64,000 bases of DNA from Monarcha castaneiventris obscurior (GCA_026261815.1 JAMPIT010000549.1:744001-808000), one strand, 5' to 3'. Shown: positions 1-12,285, numbered from the stretch's first letter. The notes: generated by a model not told the origin, from the sequence alone. Numbers and translations: made by a program.

Positions 1-504
1 ATGTCCCCATGTGCTTTCTGCTGCCTCCCAGTGCAGCAAGTGCCAGCCTCCTCAGCCCATGAAGTATGTGCTGGCTGCCAGGCATACCAAGGTAATTGTT
101 TCCATGTCTGATATTTGTAAAAGACCTAATTTTTCCCTTTTCTGCCCAAATCATGATGTATAAATTACCTCAGGCACTTTTTAGACCTGTTAATCGAAGT
201 TCATCCTCCTGTGCAAACGGATCCTTATGTGTTGTAGCTGATGATGTAAAGCAGCATCCCCAAATTGCCATTGCAGTCTTTCTGTCTTAATGAGTGAATC
301 TGTTTCTGCAAGGAGCCCACTGAGGGGAAGATATTACCGGTCAAGGCTCTGAGAGCACAAAAATGGCCTCGATATCCTTGACCAGCCTTATCTGAGGCCT
401 CCCCACACCTCTGGGGGCTGAGCAGGGGCTCCAGGACCTCCAGTCCCAGCTTGTGTGGTGCTGGTGGGGCTGAGTAGGTGAATAACTGAAAGGGAGAAAT
501 TATT
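1..504. other. Unassigned non-coding DNA
   Basis: No coding exon, RNA gene or repeat boundary is recognisable here. The last 100 bases become GC-rich just before the CR1 fragment and may be decayed repeat. Confidence 0.4.
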
Positions 505-740
505 GAGCCGAAGAATGATTTGGGTTGGAAGGCACCTTAAAGCCCATCCAGTGCCACCCCCTGCCATGGCCAGGGACACCTTCCACCAGCCCAGGGTGCT
601 CCAAGCCCTGTCCAACCTGGCCTTGGACACTTCCAGGGATCCAGGGGCAGCCACAGCTTCTCTGGGCACCCTGTGCCAGGGCCTCCCCACCCTCACAGGG
701 AGGAATTTCTTCTCAATGTTCAATCTAAATCTCTAAATTG
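505..740 (-). mobile_element. CR1 retrotransposon 3' fragment
   Basis: The block starts with a degenerate CR1 terminus (GATTTGGGTTGGAAGG, the reverse complement of the CR1 3' end) and runs through the characteristic CCATGG-centred and GGGATCCAGG-containing untranslated region. The element therefore lies on the minus strand with its 3' end on the left. It is 5'-truncated, like nearly all avian CR1 copies, and carries no coding capacity. Family assignment is by recognition; the right boundary is approximate. Confidence 0.85.
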
Positions 741-3700
741 ACTCTCAGTTTAAAGCCATTCCCCATTTTCTTTTCACTCCATGATCTTGTAAAATCCACT
801 CAAGTGTCTCAGTCCCCCACCTTTAAATGGGGGCTAGCACCAAAATTCTTGGTAGACAACAGGTATCAGTCACAGAAGGAGCTAAAATGAAGCTGATTTC
901 TGGAATGGATGAGCAGGACCCTGGCTGAGCCCTGGGTTTCAGCTGACCAACAGCCAAGATGCTAGAAAGGCACAGAAAACCTGCTGCTCTGAGAGCTTGA
1001 AGTCTGCTCCAGGCTGGATGACTGCACTTTTCCAATCACAAAAGTCCATGGGGGATGAAAACTTCACCTTTGCAAGACCACAGGAGCACATGGACAAAAA
1101 CTCTTTGCATGAAAACTCGGCATGATATTGCAGTCTTAAGTCACCCTTCCGTTACACAAGTTATGCTAAATATTCTCCCAAATTGTCCAAAAATTTTCAG
1201 CTAAAGCATCTGATGGTATGAAAAGGGTTAGAAGGGAAAGAGAACAAGCTCTCTTGGAATAAATTTGGGAGTGGCTCTGCAGACAAGTAACAGCTTTGGG
1301 AGAGGCTCTGGTCTAGCTTTTCCACAGGCACAGACTGACACATATTGCTGTGACACACAACTTTTCCCTACTGGAGCATTCAAGTTTGAAGAAAATCCCA
1401 ACAGGAGACACATATTTAGAAGCTTTCATTCCAGCTCACTGGATTTTTTTTCAAACTGAATGCTTAACTTCTAATCATCCAGCATTCTCTGCTCTGATAA
1501 TCTCATTGGGTGCGTTTTAATGGCAATCGAGTTGGTTCTCTGGATTTGTAAAAACTACACCCTAAAATTAAGTAATAAATGATCATTGAACAGTCGTGAC
1601 ACACTATTTCCAGCAGCATATCTCCTTTTCACTCAAAACTCTTAGTCCCCAGACAGGTTTTCTGACCCAATGTGACAGCTAAATATCAGCAGGATACCAA
1701 GAGACTAAGACACATGTAAATAAACTGTACCCAGTAAACCATTCCAGAGTAACAAACAGCCCTTTCCTCTTTTAATCCATCCTTGCAGTGGTTTTGAAGC
1801 CCAGGGCTCTTGCAGCTGCTGCCATCCAGAGCAGGAGGAAGCAGCTATTTACACACTGTACACCAAAGCTTTGGTTCTAGAGGCTTTCGAGCCCGAGGAC
1901 AAATCCAAATATAACTGATGAGTGCAGAAGGGCTAAAATGGGATGGAGTGGGAGGAAACTTTGCTCGCCAACAGATTGTTGAACTGAAGAAGATTCAGGT
2001 TACAGAGAGGAAGGAGAGTACTTGGAGCTGAGCTACCTTAAAGTACAACTTTGATTTTACTGTACAAGCCCTGCCAAGTCCCTTAACCTTCTGTAATGAC
2101 AGCTTCGGTTGTGAAGCCCGAACAGTCAATGCTTATAGAATGCTTTCAAATTATTGGATGGCAAAAAAATGTTATAAAATAAAAAGGAAGTTGATTATTC
2201 CATGAACAGAGTGGCTGACTATTTTTGTTGCTGCTTAAAATTTCTGTTCCTGGAGATTTTGCAACAAATGCTCAGAAAAAGGATGGAGAGGAAAGGAATT
2301 GTCAGTCTCAGGCAAAAATAGAAGTTTCTTTGAAGCTGTCGGAGTGCTAATATTTTTTGTACAATAATGAAGGGGGGAAATGACGGTGTAGAGCTGTTCT
2401 CTGGACTTAAGAAGAGGGCCAAAAGAGCAATGAACTGTACTGATTGCAGTGGGGACACGTTTACAAAATCCAGCCTAGTTTCACGTACTTCCATCCCCTC
2501 AGATATCACCTGACCTAATCCACAAATAATGTGGCTGGGGATTCTTTTATTTCTAAGAATGAATTTCTCAGTTTAGAGGCTCTGACTCAGGCATGGGACG
2601 TAGCCCTTTAATTTTAGCTAAGGCTGTATCTGATCAAGGATTTACACTCTTCTTGATTTTATTTTCCACGTGGAAATTGGTGGTTACAACTCAGACCAGT
2701 AGTTAAGAATAATACCCATAAAGAGCTAACAGCACAAAATTTTTCTTTCAATGCACTTTTCTGGATGCATTGCAAGAAGAATGGATTATTTTATATATTT
2801 TATTTCTCAACAATGATATCTAATAGAATGCTAATGTTTTTATTTCACCCTTCTATTATGCCTTTCAGAGGAAAGTGCTCCAGATCTCATAGCATATTTT
2901 ACAGCTGATTTCACAGATGGTGTGGATGGTTTTCAGCTGATATAAATGGATGGTTAAAACTCCTTTCAGGTTCCTCATCTTCAACCTATTTATTCCAGCA
3001 GGAAGAAAACAACAAATTTACACCACCTGTTGTGCCAGCTCCCAAAGCAGGACTTGTAGAAGCTTCAAGAGCCCATTGTTCTACAGCTGATCCTGCTCAA
3101 AACTGTTGCACGATTTTTCCATGGTCTCTTTGCCGCAGCATTCCGAGCCTGTAGCCACTGCATGGGCAGTAGCCAGATCCTCTTAAATGTTCATGTTACA
3201 GCTATTAATTTTTTATAGCAGGAGTAGGGACTTTATGGCTGACTGAGCAAAGATTCTAGCTCCAACAAGCCAGTGTGGGTCTAATTGCAGATCAGGATGG
3301 ATAAAGCTTGATTGTACAAGTAATAATTATGTTATGTGTACTGGGCAGCCTGCTATCTCACATAAATCTAACACCAGAGCTGCCTTGCAAGACTTGGTTT
3401 TAGACAAGATTAGAAGAAATTGCAAAATTAGAAGGAAAAAAAAAGTCTGTCTGCTAAAAGATGTATTTCTTATGAACAACGTGCTACAAGGAGTGAAAGT
3501 CTGAGTTTGCATCAGGAATTGCAATCTCTCTACTGTTTTAATTTAGATAGGAGCCAGTCTAAAACCACCTCAGTACAACATTATCACTATTTCTTTTTGT
3601 AGCTCATAGAAAAACACGTTCTTATTCAGCAGAAATTTGTTCAGCTAATGTTGAGGAGCTTTAAACTTTCAGTAATACCTTTACAGTGCCGAATGAGAGA

Positions 3701-6700
3701 CATGCAACAGTTTATGAGGAATTTCAGATCGCTGCAGTCTCTTTGAGTATGAGGATCATCAGTTTTCTTTATTATAGCCTCTTTTTTTTTTCAGAAAGGC
3801 AGAGAAAATATTCTGGACCTGGCCCAGCCAAGACAAGCCAGTATGAAGTTAAGCTGGTTTATAAATAAGAGTACTTTTCAAAAAAAAAAAAAAAGCCACT
3901 ACCATCTCTTTGACTAATGTGAATTAATCTAATAAACTCAAGCTAACAGAGAGCTTAAAGGGTACTTAGGTAGTTACTAAAGCTTTTACTTTTTAAGCCA
4001 ATGAGTCAGATTCGCATCCCACAGGAGCAGTGACTTAAAAAGAGAACATCACCAACTAATGGCTCTCTGTGAAATAAATCCACGGTCTCCAGAGGCTGCC
4101 AGCAGGATGAGTCTTGACCTGCATAAACATTGCTGCTTTATCTAAACAAGCATCTTCCTCAGAAATGTTGGTACAGACCTAAAGGAATAAGGGGATCAAT
4201 CCAAGAAATGCTGAGCAGCTACACATCCTGGAGAAGAAGAGGTGGGTATCATCTCTGCCCTAAAATACAGCAATTTTAACCTTTAGGGCAGCACATTAAG
4301 CACAAACCATACAGAATTATTCCGTATTAAAATCGTTGTAACCTATATGTGTTTCTCTCTGCCCAGAAATTTGTTAATGAATAGGGATCAATAATGCTTT
4401 AGGTGAAAAACAGTGAAATAAAAATATCCACTTGGGCTGCCACCTCCATCCATGACAGCATTTTTCAGCATTTAGCAGTGCTTTCACCAGCGATGGTAAG
4501 CCTCCTTAGAAACAGATTTCAAATAAAGGAAAAAAAGAAAAAAAGAAAAAAGAAAGTATTAAGAAGCAACATTTATAATGGATTTTAATAATCCTGTTTG
4601 ACTTCAGAGTGGTCATCCATGTTCAGTTTACCAGGTGTTTTTGTTACTTCCAGCAGATTTATAAGTTCTGAAAGAGCTAAATTAGCTCTACAGAATTCTC
4701 AGTAGTCATGAATAATATGGGATTAAGGGTATAGAGCAGTGCTCTGATTCCCCAGATCTACATCCTTTACTTGCCAATGTATAATAACTGCCTTACAAAC
4801 CACTTTCCTCGTTAATCAAGTGCTGCTGGATGTGGCAGTGAAGGTGTTACTGCAAATGAGCAGAATTCTTGCCCATTAACATAACTGTTACAATAAAGGT
4901 GTCTGACACACGAGCCTCACGGTTTCACCTCATTATAAGAGAAACCACTACAGTCTAATGGTCTTAATTTAGCTAACAAAATATATTGCTTGGTCAATCT
5001 TCTTCTGAAGGTGGAACAGAATCCGTGGCCTTTGTGAGAGGCTCATTAGTTAAAGTTGAAAAGCTCTGGTGTGGCAGAGTGTCCTTCTTCCCTCTCATCG
5101 CCACGTTATTCTGTGGCTCACAGGGCAGGTGAAGACTTTCAGTGGGAGATGGGGAATAGACTGGGCTAGATAATCATTCCCATGGTGTGAGCCAGGGCAA
5201 AAAATGTGATTATACAGACCGTGGGTGCGGAGGGATGCGTGGTGCATATTGTGCATATTTATATCTATGGATGCATATGTATACACAACCTACATCTGTG
5301 TATGCACACAAGCTGTGGTACATATAAATTATTAACTTCATAGCTATAAGACCACATTATTCACATTACAGCTTCCAGCAGGCTGATGGCCTGAGTCACA
5401 AGGTGCTGATTACCTGCAGCTCAGTGGGGATCTCTCAGTGTCCCTCGACTTCATACAGAAAAATGTTGATTTATCAAGGATGAAAAAGCACTGAGGCCTA
5501 GACCAATGTAAGATCAGGTTACAAATTCTTCAGCTCTTTAGTATTTTAATACAATTTTACTCAAGATGTGCAAAGCCTCCCACTACTCAGTGTGCAGCAT
5601 GTAACTCCATGATGCTCAGTTTTTTTCCTTCTAAATATGAAGTCCATTTTGCATTCCAAAATATTGTTTTGGAAATTGATCTTGCTTTTACTGAAGTTAA
5701 TAGGGATGTTCTGATCTGCTTCAATTGTCCAAGGTCAGGCCCTCACTGAACACACATATATTGAGCAAAGGGAAAACAATACTATGAAGAGAATGTGGTT
5801 GCAAATTTGTTTTTAAAAAATGTTCTCTTAGGATGGTATGGGATGAGATCAAGAAGAAGTTAGGCACCTTCCCCATGGCATGACTGGCTGTAATCGACTA
5901 CCTGCAGCTCTAGCAGGACAGTGGCTTCAGTGCAACCTTTCTCAAAGAGCACTTGGGCTCTGTTTGTCAAAGTGTCTTTCTGGTGATCTTGCTCCCATAT
6001 GAGATTACGAGTGTTTCAGGAGAAAAAAAATATCTACTTCTGGTTTTGAAGAGAGGTGAAGCTTTCGGAGATTAAGAAAGGGCTGAGCTAGGTATGCCTG
6101 AGAGCTAGAAAATAATGTTTCCAGAAACTATCACCTAATACTTCCCACCACTCTTTTTCTTCTAAGGAAAACTTAGGTGAGTAGTTTGATCATCCAATTT
6201 TCCATTTAGATTTTCAAGAACTGCTGAAGAAGCAATCTTGCTGGTAAAAAGATCTTCCTTTTGTTTTCAATGGTTGTTGCACCTCAAGCAAGAAATGACT
6301 TAGACTGATCACAATCAGATATGATTGCTCAATTTTGAATTAATACAAATGAAGTAAAAACATTTTAGTCCCATAAATCATTGCCTGGGACTGAGAGGAG
6401 TGAAAAGTCACTGCAATCTACACAACTAAAAAGTAAATTTTTGGACACTTTGATGTAAACAATGAATTGACTTCTGTAATTAATTCTTCACAAAGGCATT
6501 CGGAGAGTTGTAAGAAAAAACAGGAAAGGATAAGTGGGGATGATTACATCACTTGAAGATTCTCGAGTTGTTTTGTTGGCTTGTTGTACAAATGCTGCCT
6601 TCTGCACTGAGCTCTGCAAAAACATTCAGCTGCTTGTTTTCATGTTTCTTAGTTAACGTTTTCACTCACAGGGTTTCAGCATTTCATGAGCAAGCACCCC

Positions 6701-7829
6701 AAACATGACTCTGGTGAACTCAGCGTCTGTTGGGGAGCTTTGCTCTCACTGGAGGTGGATCAGCTTACAGAAAATATCACAGGTTTTTTTTTTTTTTTTT
6801 ATTCCTCCCCTACTTAAATCATGTACGTGTCTTAGAGAGAAAAATGGTTGGAGGCAAGAATTTGTAGGTAGTTTCTTGATGGAACTCTGCTGATTAGCAC
6901 TGCAACAGCATCTGAGACCGAGGGTCTGTTGCTATGCTCGGATACAGAGAGGGAGAGATCCAGTCAAATGTTTCTGCTCCCAGAGCTGGTCTTATGGCAA
7001 AGCTGATGGAGCACCTATTTAAAATGAGTAACTCCTCACAGGGATGGAGTTGAGCAATGACAGCGATCTGTAAAGTCGGATATCTAAACGGATTGCTCCT
7101 CTGAAGTTATTTCTTGTATCTTGTAAATGCGAGCAGGGCCACTCTAGCTTTATCTCTGTACACTTAATGTGTCACAGTCACTCATCTCTGAACATACAGA
7201 CTCTGTAAGGTTCTGACTTCACTTCTTTTTATAGCAACCTTTTGTGATGTTGTATTTAAATAAAGTTAGACATGGGGGTTTTTTCCTAGGAAATAAGTTA
7301 TTTTTGCTTTTTTTCTGTCAGACTTGCTTGTCAGATACATGCCTCTGAATTACTCTCTATATTTTTTTTTCCAAATCAGGTCTATCTCACACTAGCCTTC
7401 ATTTCATATGGATCCGTAACTGATTTTGGTGCTACAACAGAACATCCTTCTCTTATCCCATGCATCACATTTTTCTGCCAGTCATGAATTCACTTTACTT
7501 CACATGCATTCACTTGCTTAATCTCTACATGAAATCATTACAACTCGAAGCTGACTAAGCCTTTCAAAACGACTCCCGAACAGTAAATCACGCCACATTC
7601 CACTTTCTTCCCACTCCGCCCTACACAATTTAGCACTAAATGAAAGCTACACGGAAAATGCACTTGAATCGGGCAGCGAACCACAACACAGACTGTTGGT
7701 AGCAAAGCCCTTACCTTTTTAAATGCATGATGGTCTCTAAGTAGCACAGAAACCGTAGCCCAAAAAGCAGGTCTGCCTGGCGATGGACGGTGGCAGTTTA
7801 CACCCTCTTTTCTTCACCTCCCTCCTTGC
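741..7829. other. AT-rich non-coding flank of the CpG domain
   Basis: About 7 kb with short open frames only, none resembling a known exon. Simple-sequence runs include a 15-base A run at 3880-3894 and a 17-base T run at 6784-6800. If the minus-strand candidate exon at 11.3 kb is real, this is its first intron or the region just downstream of it. No retroelement could be assigned with confidence. Confidence 0.4.
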
Positions 7830-7849
7830 AGCATGCTACATCTAGTTCA

Positions 7850-9010
7850 CGCTGCTGTCTCTAGGATTGGCTGGTGCATCCCAGAGGCGCACACAGGACT
7901 CCTGCCCGGAGCACCCTGCAGCCCTGCTCAGTTAACTCTTTGCGGTGCAGCCTCTGCTCCCTCTGCGGGCGGCCCCGGACCGGCGGCTGCGGGGCACACA
8001 CCGCTCCCTGCCCGGGGCTGAGGGGGTGTTTCCCTCTTCCCCCACCACCAAACGAGCTGCCCTCGGCTGCCGAGGATGCGGAGATGCTGGAGAGGGGAGA
8101 GCGGGGGGGTCCCGCGGCCGGGACCGGAGCTGCCGCCCGGCTGCCGGTGCTCGCCCCGCCCGGAGCAGCTCCTCCTGCTGCCGGCGAGGGCGGCGTGTTC
8201 CCCCCCCGACCTCCACCCTGTCACCGGCCCCTCCCGGCCCTGCCCCCGGGACCTGCCCCGGGCACAGGCAGCGCTCGGGGGAGCGGGGCAGATGAAGCCC
8301 GGGCGGCTGAGAAGGCAGGCTGGGCGCTGACGCGCATCCCTAAAGGTGTTCCCTGTGCCAGAGCCGCCTCCCTGGATGTCCGTCTGCCACCGCCAGTGTG
8401 GGGAATTAGGAAATTAACTCCCGGCCAAAAAGGGAGTCCCAAAGCCACGCGGCTTCAGGGGAGATGGAGGTAATCCTTGGCGGTGACAGATCCTTGGCGC
8501 CCAGACACGGGCGAGCAGGGAGTCTGGACGTGAAGAGGGATGTTTGGGAGCGTTCTCTCAGGAATGGGCCGAGGGGCTCGGGAGGTATTTCCACACCGCC
8601 AATCTATTGTACAAAAAAAGCCAAAGACCCAACTACGGCAAAGCAAAATCCGCCCGGCTGCTGCCCCCTATTCCTCTGTTTTTTTCTGAGTCATCCAGCC
8701 CCGTGTGAGCAGAAGGTATCCCTGGGCTGGGAGTGCGGAATGCTGGAAATCAAGGCTAATGGGAATCTTCTCTATTTGCCGTGCCCGACTCCCGCTTGTT
8801 GCAACCGCCCATTAAGCCCGCGTTACTTGCATTGATTTATTTGGTGTTGCGTGCAAAGGGCTTGATGTGTGTCCCCTCGCCTTCCGCTGAGGATAGAAGT
8901 GCCACCCGGCCCAACCTGTCTCACTTTTACTGCCCAGACACCGTTTTACTGCCATCCGTCACAGTGCCTGCCAGCTAAACAACTCCGCTGCCCTCATCCT
9001 GTGTCCTACC
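7850..9010. promoter_or_regulatory. CpG-rich island, left part of promoter domain
   Basis: Base composition changes sharply from AT-rich flank to CpG-dense DNA, strongest at 7960-8340 (runs such as GCGGGCGGCCCCGGACCGGCGG and frequent CCCGG or GCGC words). The segment from about 8460 to 9000 has moderate CpG content and reads like unique conserved promoter-proximal sequence. Many long open frames occur on both strands because GC-rich DNA lacks stop codons; none looks like a protein. CpG islands of this size in birds normally mark promoters. No TATA box or unambiguous first-exon donor was found in this part. Confidence 0.7.
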
Positions 9011-9655
9011 ATCTCCCATCCCCGTCAGCAGAGGGAATATCGAGTGCTCTTAAACCCGGGAAATATTCTGCTGATGGGCACATAAATCTCTTCTGCAGAG
9101 GGGTAGCGTTTAAGCAGCATGGCAAGGCGATGCTCACTGGCTGAGCTATTCCCACTACTACATAAATCCCTCAGGACTTGCTGGTTTGTTTTGGGGGTTT
9201 TTTTTATTTTCTTAAAGGTTTAATAGACGTAAAAAAAAAGATTAAATATCAGGTAGAGGTTTTGAAACGCACTGCCTACCTAGGGAGGGAAGGGGTGTAT
9301 GACTGCAAGGAAACTTTCCTGAGCAGCCTGGTGCGGGAGGATCCCGGCAGCAGCAGCGTCAGAGGCGGGTAACTCAGGAGAAATGTCTGGGATTTGGTTA
9401 AACACCTCGGGCTCATGGAAAGGGCCGGGGAAGGAGGAGGTGGGGGCAGAGGGGCAGGTCAGCTGGAATGGGAAAACCTGCTGGAGCAGAGGCTCCGGGA
9501 GAAGGATGCTTAGCTGGAAGGAGGTAAGGAGGCAAGGGGGCTTCGAGCTGGTGGGAGGAGAAAAGAGGAGCTGGAGGAAGGGTGGATTTTGGATCCCACG
9601 CTTGAAGGGCTTTTTCACTACTCCTTTCCAGACATCAGCCAGCAATTTGGCTGCC

Positions 9656-9718
9656 GGGGGGGCGGGCGAGGGGGGCAACAGGGCGGAGAGGGGGAGGGTG
9701 GAGGGAAGAACGGGGGGG
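9656..9718 (+). promoter_or_regulatory. G-run cluster, G-quadruplex-prone tract
   Basis: Within 63 bases the plus strand carries eight or more runs of three to seven G separated by short loops. This satisfies the usual four-tract quadruplex rule several times over. It sits inside the promoter domain, about 2 kb left of the main island core. The sequence shows folding potential only; a regulatory role is inference. Confidence 0.6.
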
Positions 9719-9874
9719 ACACACTCTGGCATTGAATTGGTCTTTCCCCTCTTCTGCTTGCCACCAGGCAATAAATTCGGATCTTGTTATTTCTCACTGG
9801 CATCTCTACCTGCTTGGGAGCCTCCAACACCTTGCTGGTGATATCTGCATGTACTGCTCTGGAGGCATGACCGC

Positions 9875-9910
9875 GCACACAGACACACACAGACACACAG
9901 ACACACACAC
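9875..9910. repeat. Interrupted (CA)n microsatellite
   Basis: About 36 bases of CA dinucleotides interrupted at regular intervals by GA (CACACAGACACA pattern). It lies between the G-rich tract and the minisatellite. No coding meaning. Confidence 0.9.
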
Positions 9911-10376
9911 TTATCCTGCACCCAAACGCCAGAGTTTCACGGAGCCCGGTCAATACCTCCTCACGAAAGATAACCTGTTTCCCCCCTACCTTCTGCTATT
10001 GACCGTGGGTGGATCTCTGCCGCTAATTAGAGACACTGAAATCCTGGAAGTATCACCCACAGCTAGCACTCTGAAGGCGCTTGTCCTTTTTTTAAACATA
10101 AGGTGTTTATTTCCCTTGGTTCTTCTCTCTTTTTCTTTCAAAGAAGCCCCTTCCTGGTTCAAGAGACCTACCCCTACCATCTACCTCTGCATCAGGTAGA
10201 TGTACAGGTGGGCGGGCGTTCTGTGAAGAAAACGCCTCGCTCCTATCCTCAGCAGCCAATTTCTGGCCAGCCGAAAACACAGGTATGCCCGAAAATAGTA
10301 ATAAATAAAATCAGGTGCGCTGGGATGGAGGCACGAGGGAAGGGCGCGGGGCGAGCGGCGGCAGCGGCTGGATGGA

Positions 10377-10578
10377 AGCCCCGGCAGCAGCAGGACAGAC
10401 CCGGCAGCAGCAGGACAGAAGCCCCGGCAGCAGCAGGAGAGAAGCCCCGGCAGCAGCAGGACAGAAGCCCCGGCAGCAGCAGGACAGACCCGGCAGCAGC
10501 AGGACAGAAGCCCCGGCAGCAGCAGGACAGAAACCCCGGCAGCAGCAGGACAGAAGCCCCGGCAGCAGGACAGAAGCC
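10377..10578. repeat. GC-rich minisatellite, 20/23-bp units
   Basis: Nine copies of a unit containing GGCAGCAGCAGGACAGA begin at 10383, 10403, 10426, 10449, 10472, 10492, 10515, 10538 and 10561. The spacings are 20,23,23,23 and then again 20,23,23,23, so an 89-bp four-unit block is itself duplicated. Units differ by few substitutions (for example CAGGAGAG in the third unit), so the expansion is recent. Because 20 and 23 are not multiples of three, the reading frame shifts from unit to unit. The long open frames across it reflect absence of stops, not a repeat protein. Confidence 0.92.
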
Positions 10579-11237
10579 CCAGCAGCCGCCCCCGCTGCTG
10601 CCCCGCACCCCCTGCCGCCCCCACCCGTGCCCCCGGCCACTGCCGCCTCCCGGCACATGAGACGGGACACTAGGTCTGCAAATCCTTTCCTATCTCTTCT
10701 GGAGAATCCTTCCCCACCCCCAATCCTGCCCAAGTTCTTCAGGGGCAGGGAAGAGCAATGAACTTTTCCACCTGATCTCCCCCCGCAGGTTCCCAGACAT
10801 TCCTCAGGCACGCTCAGGGCTCCCTCAGCCAGCAGCAATCCTGTCCTTTCCCCGACACGGGGAGAAACACTGAGCCCTTCCAGCGCCCACGCCGGCGGCT
10901 GCCTCTGCAAGGGTTAAAGCAGGGAATGGAGCAGGTACCATGCCTGATGGAAACATGAATAAAATGTGATGAATAAGCAGTGGAATGGTGAAGGCTCTGG
11001 AAGCGATGCTGCGGTGCGCGCTGCAATCAGCGCCGAGCGCGGTGACTGGGAATGAACGTGGGCAGAGAACTGGTGTTTCCTAATTCCTTCGAGTTTACAA
11101 AGTGGAGCCAGCCCGTTCAGGAACAAGGGGAAGCAATACTTTTTTAAATCTTTTTCTTTTTTTTTTTTTTCCCTGTTGTTTTTAGTGTCCTTCCAGTTGG
11201 AAATATGCCACCTGAACGCGAGATCAAACCTACTCAC

Positions 11238-11500
11238 CGGGTGATATTGCAGGAGGCGAAGCGGCTGTGAATAAAACGCATCCCGGCTCCAAGCATATAG
11301 TCCATGATCCGCGGCTTCAAGCTAGAGGAAGGCTGAGCAGGGCGGGGGGACTTAGGGAACCAGCAGCGGTTCTGTGTGTGTGACAACCCATTTACACCGT
11401 GCGTGCCTGTCTGCGTGTGTGTGTAGGGCACAGAGAGGCTCCAAGCCCAAAAGGGGGGAAAGAGGGAGGGGAGAAGGAGGAGGAGGAGAGAGGGAAGCAA
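11238..11500 (-). other. Candidate minus-strand first exon, unidentified gene
   Basis: On the minus strand a reading frame is open from 11,500 to a consensus donor (CACCCG followed by GTGAGTAGG) whose last exon base is 11,238. Unspliced, the frame would stop two bases into the intron, which is what a true coding-exon end often looks like. An ATG at 11,305-11,303 would give 22 codons starting MDYMLGAGMRF and then a partial codon (CG) at the junction. An earlier ATG at 11,500 gives a leucine-rich start (MLPSLLLLLL) that looks compositional. I do not recognise the peptide. It could equally be a 5' untranslated exon with a chance open frame. Transcription would run left, out of the island and toward the window start. 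Confidence 0.3.
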
Positions 11501-11853
11501 ACCCGAATAGCAAGAGGAGTTGCGAAGAGGGATGGGATTTGCTGGGGTAGATGCGGGGTTTTTTTGGTGGTGATGGAAGAGATTCTCGAGGAAAGAATCA
11601 CAAATTGCGGGATCTCAGCCGCGGGCAGGAGGAGAGGGGCTGTGCCCAGGCAGGTGGAACACTGACAGGACCGCACAGAGGAGCGGGGGGCCGGAGCGAG
11701 CCGGGAGAGTCGGAGAGCTCCGGGGGCTCATCCCGGGGGCCGGGGAGCGACGCTGGCCGGGGCTTTGCCGGGCTCGGCCACCTCCCTCGGGGCGGGGGCG
11801 AGCGGCGGAGGGGGCGCGGGGAGCCGAGACTGCGGGGAGGGAGCGACAGGGCT

Positions 11854-11895
11854 GGGGGCAGCTCCGGGGCCGGGGGCAGCTCCGGGGCCGGGGCA
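11854..11895 (+). repeat. Tandem 18-mer, G-rich
   Basis: Two near-identical 18-base copies of GGGGGCAGCTCCGGGGCC lie head to tail, followed by further GGGG runs to about 11,915. This is another quadruplex-prone patch inside the island. Confidence 0.8.
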
Positions 11896-11942
11896 CGGCG
11901 GGGACAGGGCTCGGCGCGCCCGCGGGTGGCGGGGCACCAGCC

Positions 11943-11981
11943 TCTCCTCCTCCGCCTCCTCATCCTCCTCCTCCTCCTCCT
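11943..11981. repeat. (CTC)n-like trinucleotide tract
   Basis: Interrupted CTC or TCC triplets, with five uninterrupted copies near the right end, in the candidate 5' leader. Translated in one frame it gives serine or leucine runs that should not be read as protein. Confidence 0.8.
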
Positions 11982-12246
11982 GCTACACCCGCAATCCAGC
12001 GAGCCACGGCGGCCATACGGACCGGGTAAGGACGTACCGGCCTCCCGAAGCCTCGGCCGGCTCTTTGTTTCACATCTTTTTATTTCATGAGTTCTGCAGC
12101 CCTGCTCCCCGGCCGGCTCCTCTGTCCCTCCGAGCCCGGCATGGAAAGGCTGCGGAGATCCTGGAGCGGGGAAGCGGCTGGGGGGAGCCGTGCGGGGACG
12201 CGGCGAGGATCGGCTGCGGGGGAGAGGGGAGAGACCACGGGCGGAA

Positions 12247-12285
12247 ATGTCCCTGCTCATCACCCGCGTCCCTCTCCTGCCCCGG
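12247..12285 (+). other. Candidate alternative plus-strand start with donor
   Basis: An ATG at 12,247 opens a short frame (MSLLITRVPLLPR) that meets a donor, CCCCGG then GTAAGC, with GT at 12,286. It lies 260 bases right of the first donor and could be an alternative first exon of the same rightward transcript. I do not recognise the peptide and its length gives little discrimination. Confidence 0.18.

Larger units (their letters stand above)
11640..12025 (+). other. Candidate plus-strand non-coding first exon
   Basis: A GC-rich stretch ends in CGGACCGG followed by GTAAGGACG, a strong donor, so the exon would end at 12,025 or one base later. The 300 bases before it contain no ATG in good context but have the purine tracts and CTC repeats usual in vertebrate 5' leaders. 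The start is arbitrary, since no initiator can be chosen by eye. It would be the first exon of a rightward gene with a very long first intron, or of a divergent lncRNA. Confidence 0.3.

Noticed and set aside
7874..8473. A 199-codon plus-strand open frame in the CpG island
   Set aside because: Proline, alanine, glycine and arginine-rich in every overlapping frame on both strands, with no family resemblance. It reflects lack of stops in GC-rich DNA.
9383..9841. A 152-codon plus-strand frame rich in glycine and arginine
   Set aside because: It follows a G-rich purine tract, has no recognisable domain, and is overlapped by an equally long minus-strand frame.
10103..10910. Long overlapping open frames across the minisatellite, including a 199-codon minus-strand frame
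   Set aside because: The 20- and 23-bp units change frame from copy to copy, all frames are equally open, and nothing outside the repeat looks coding.
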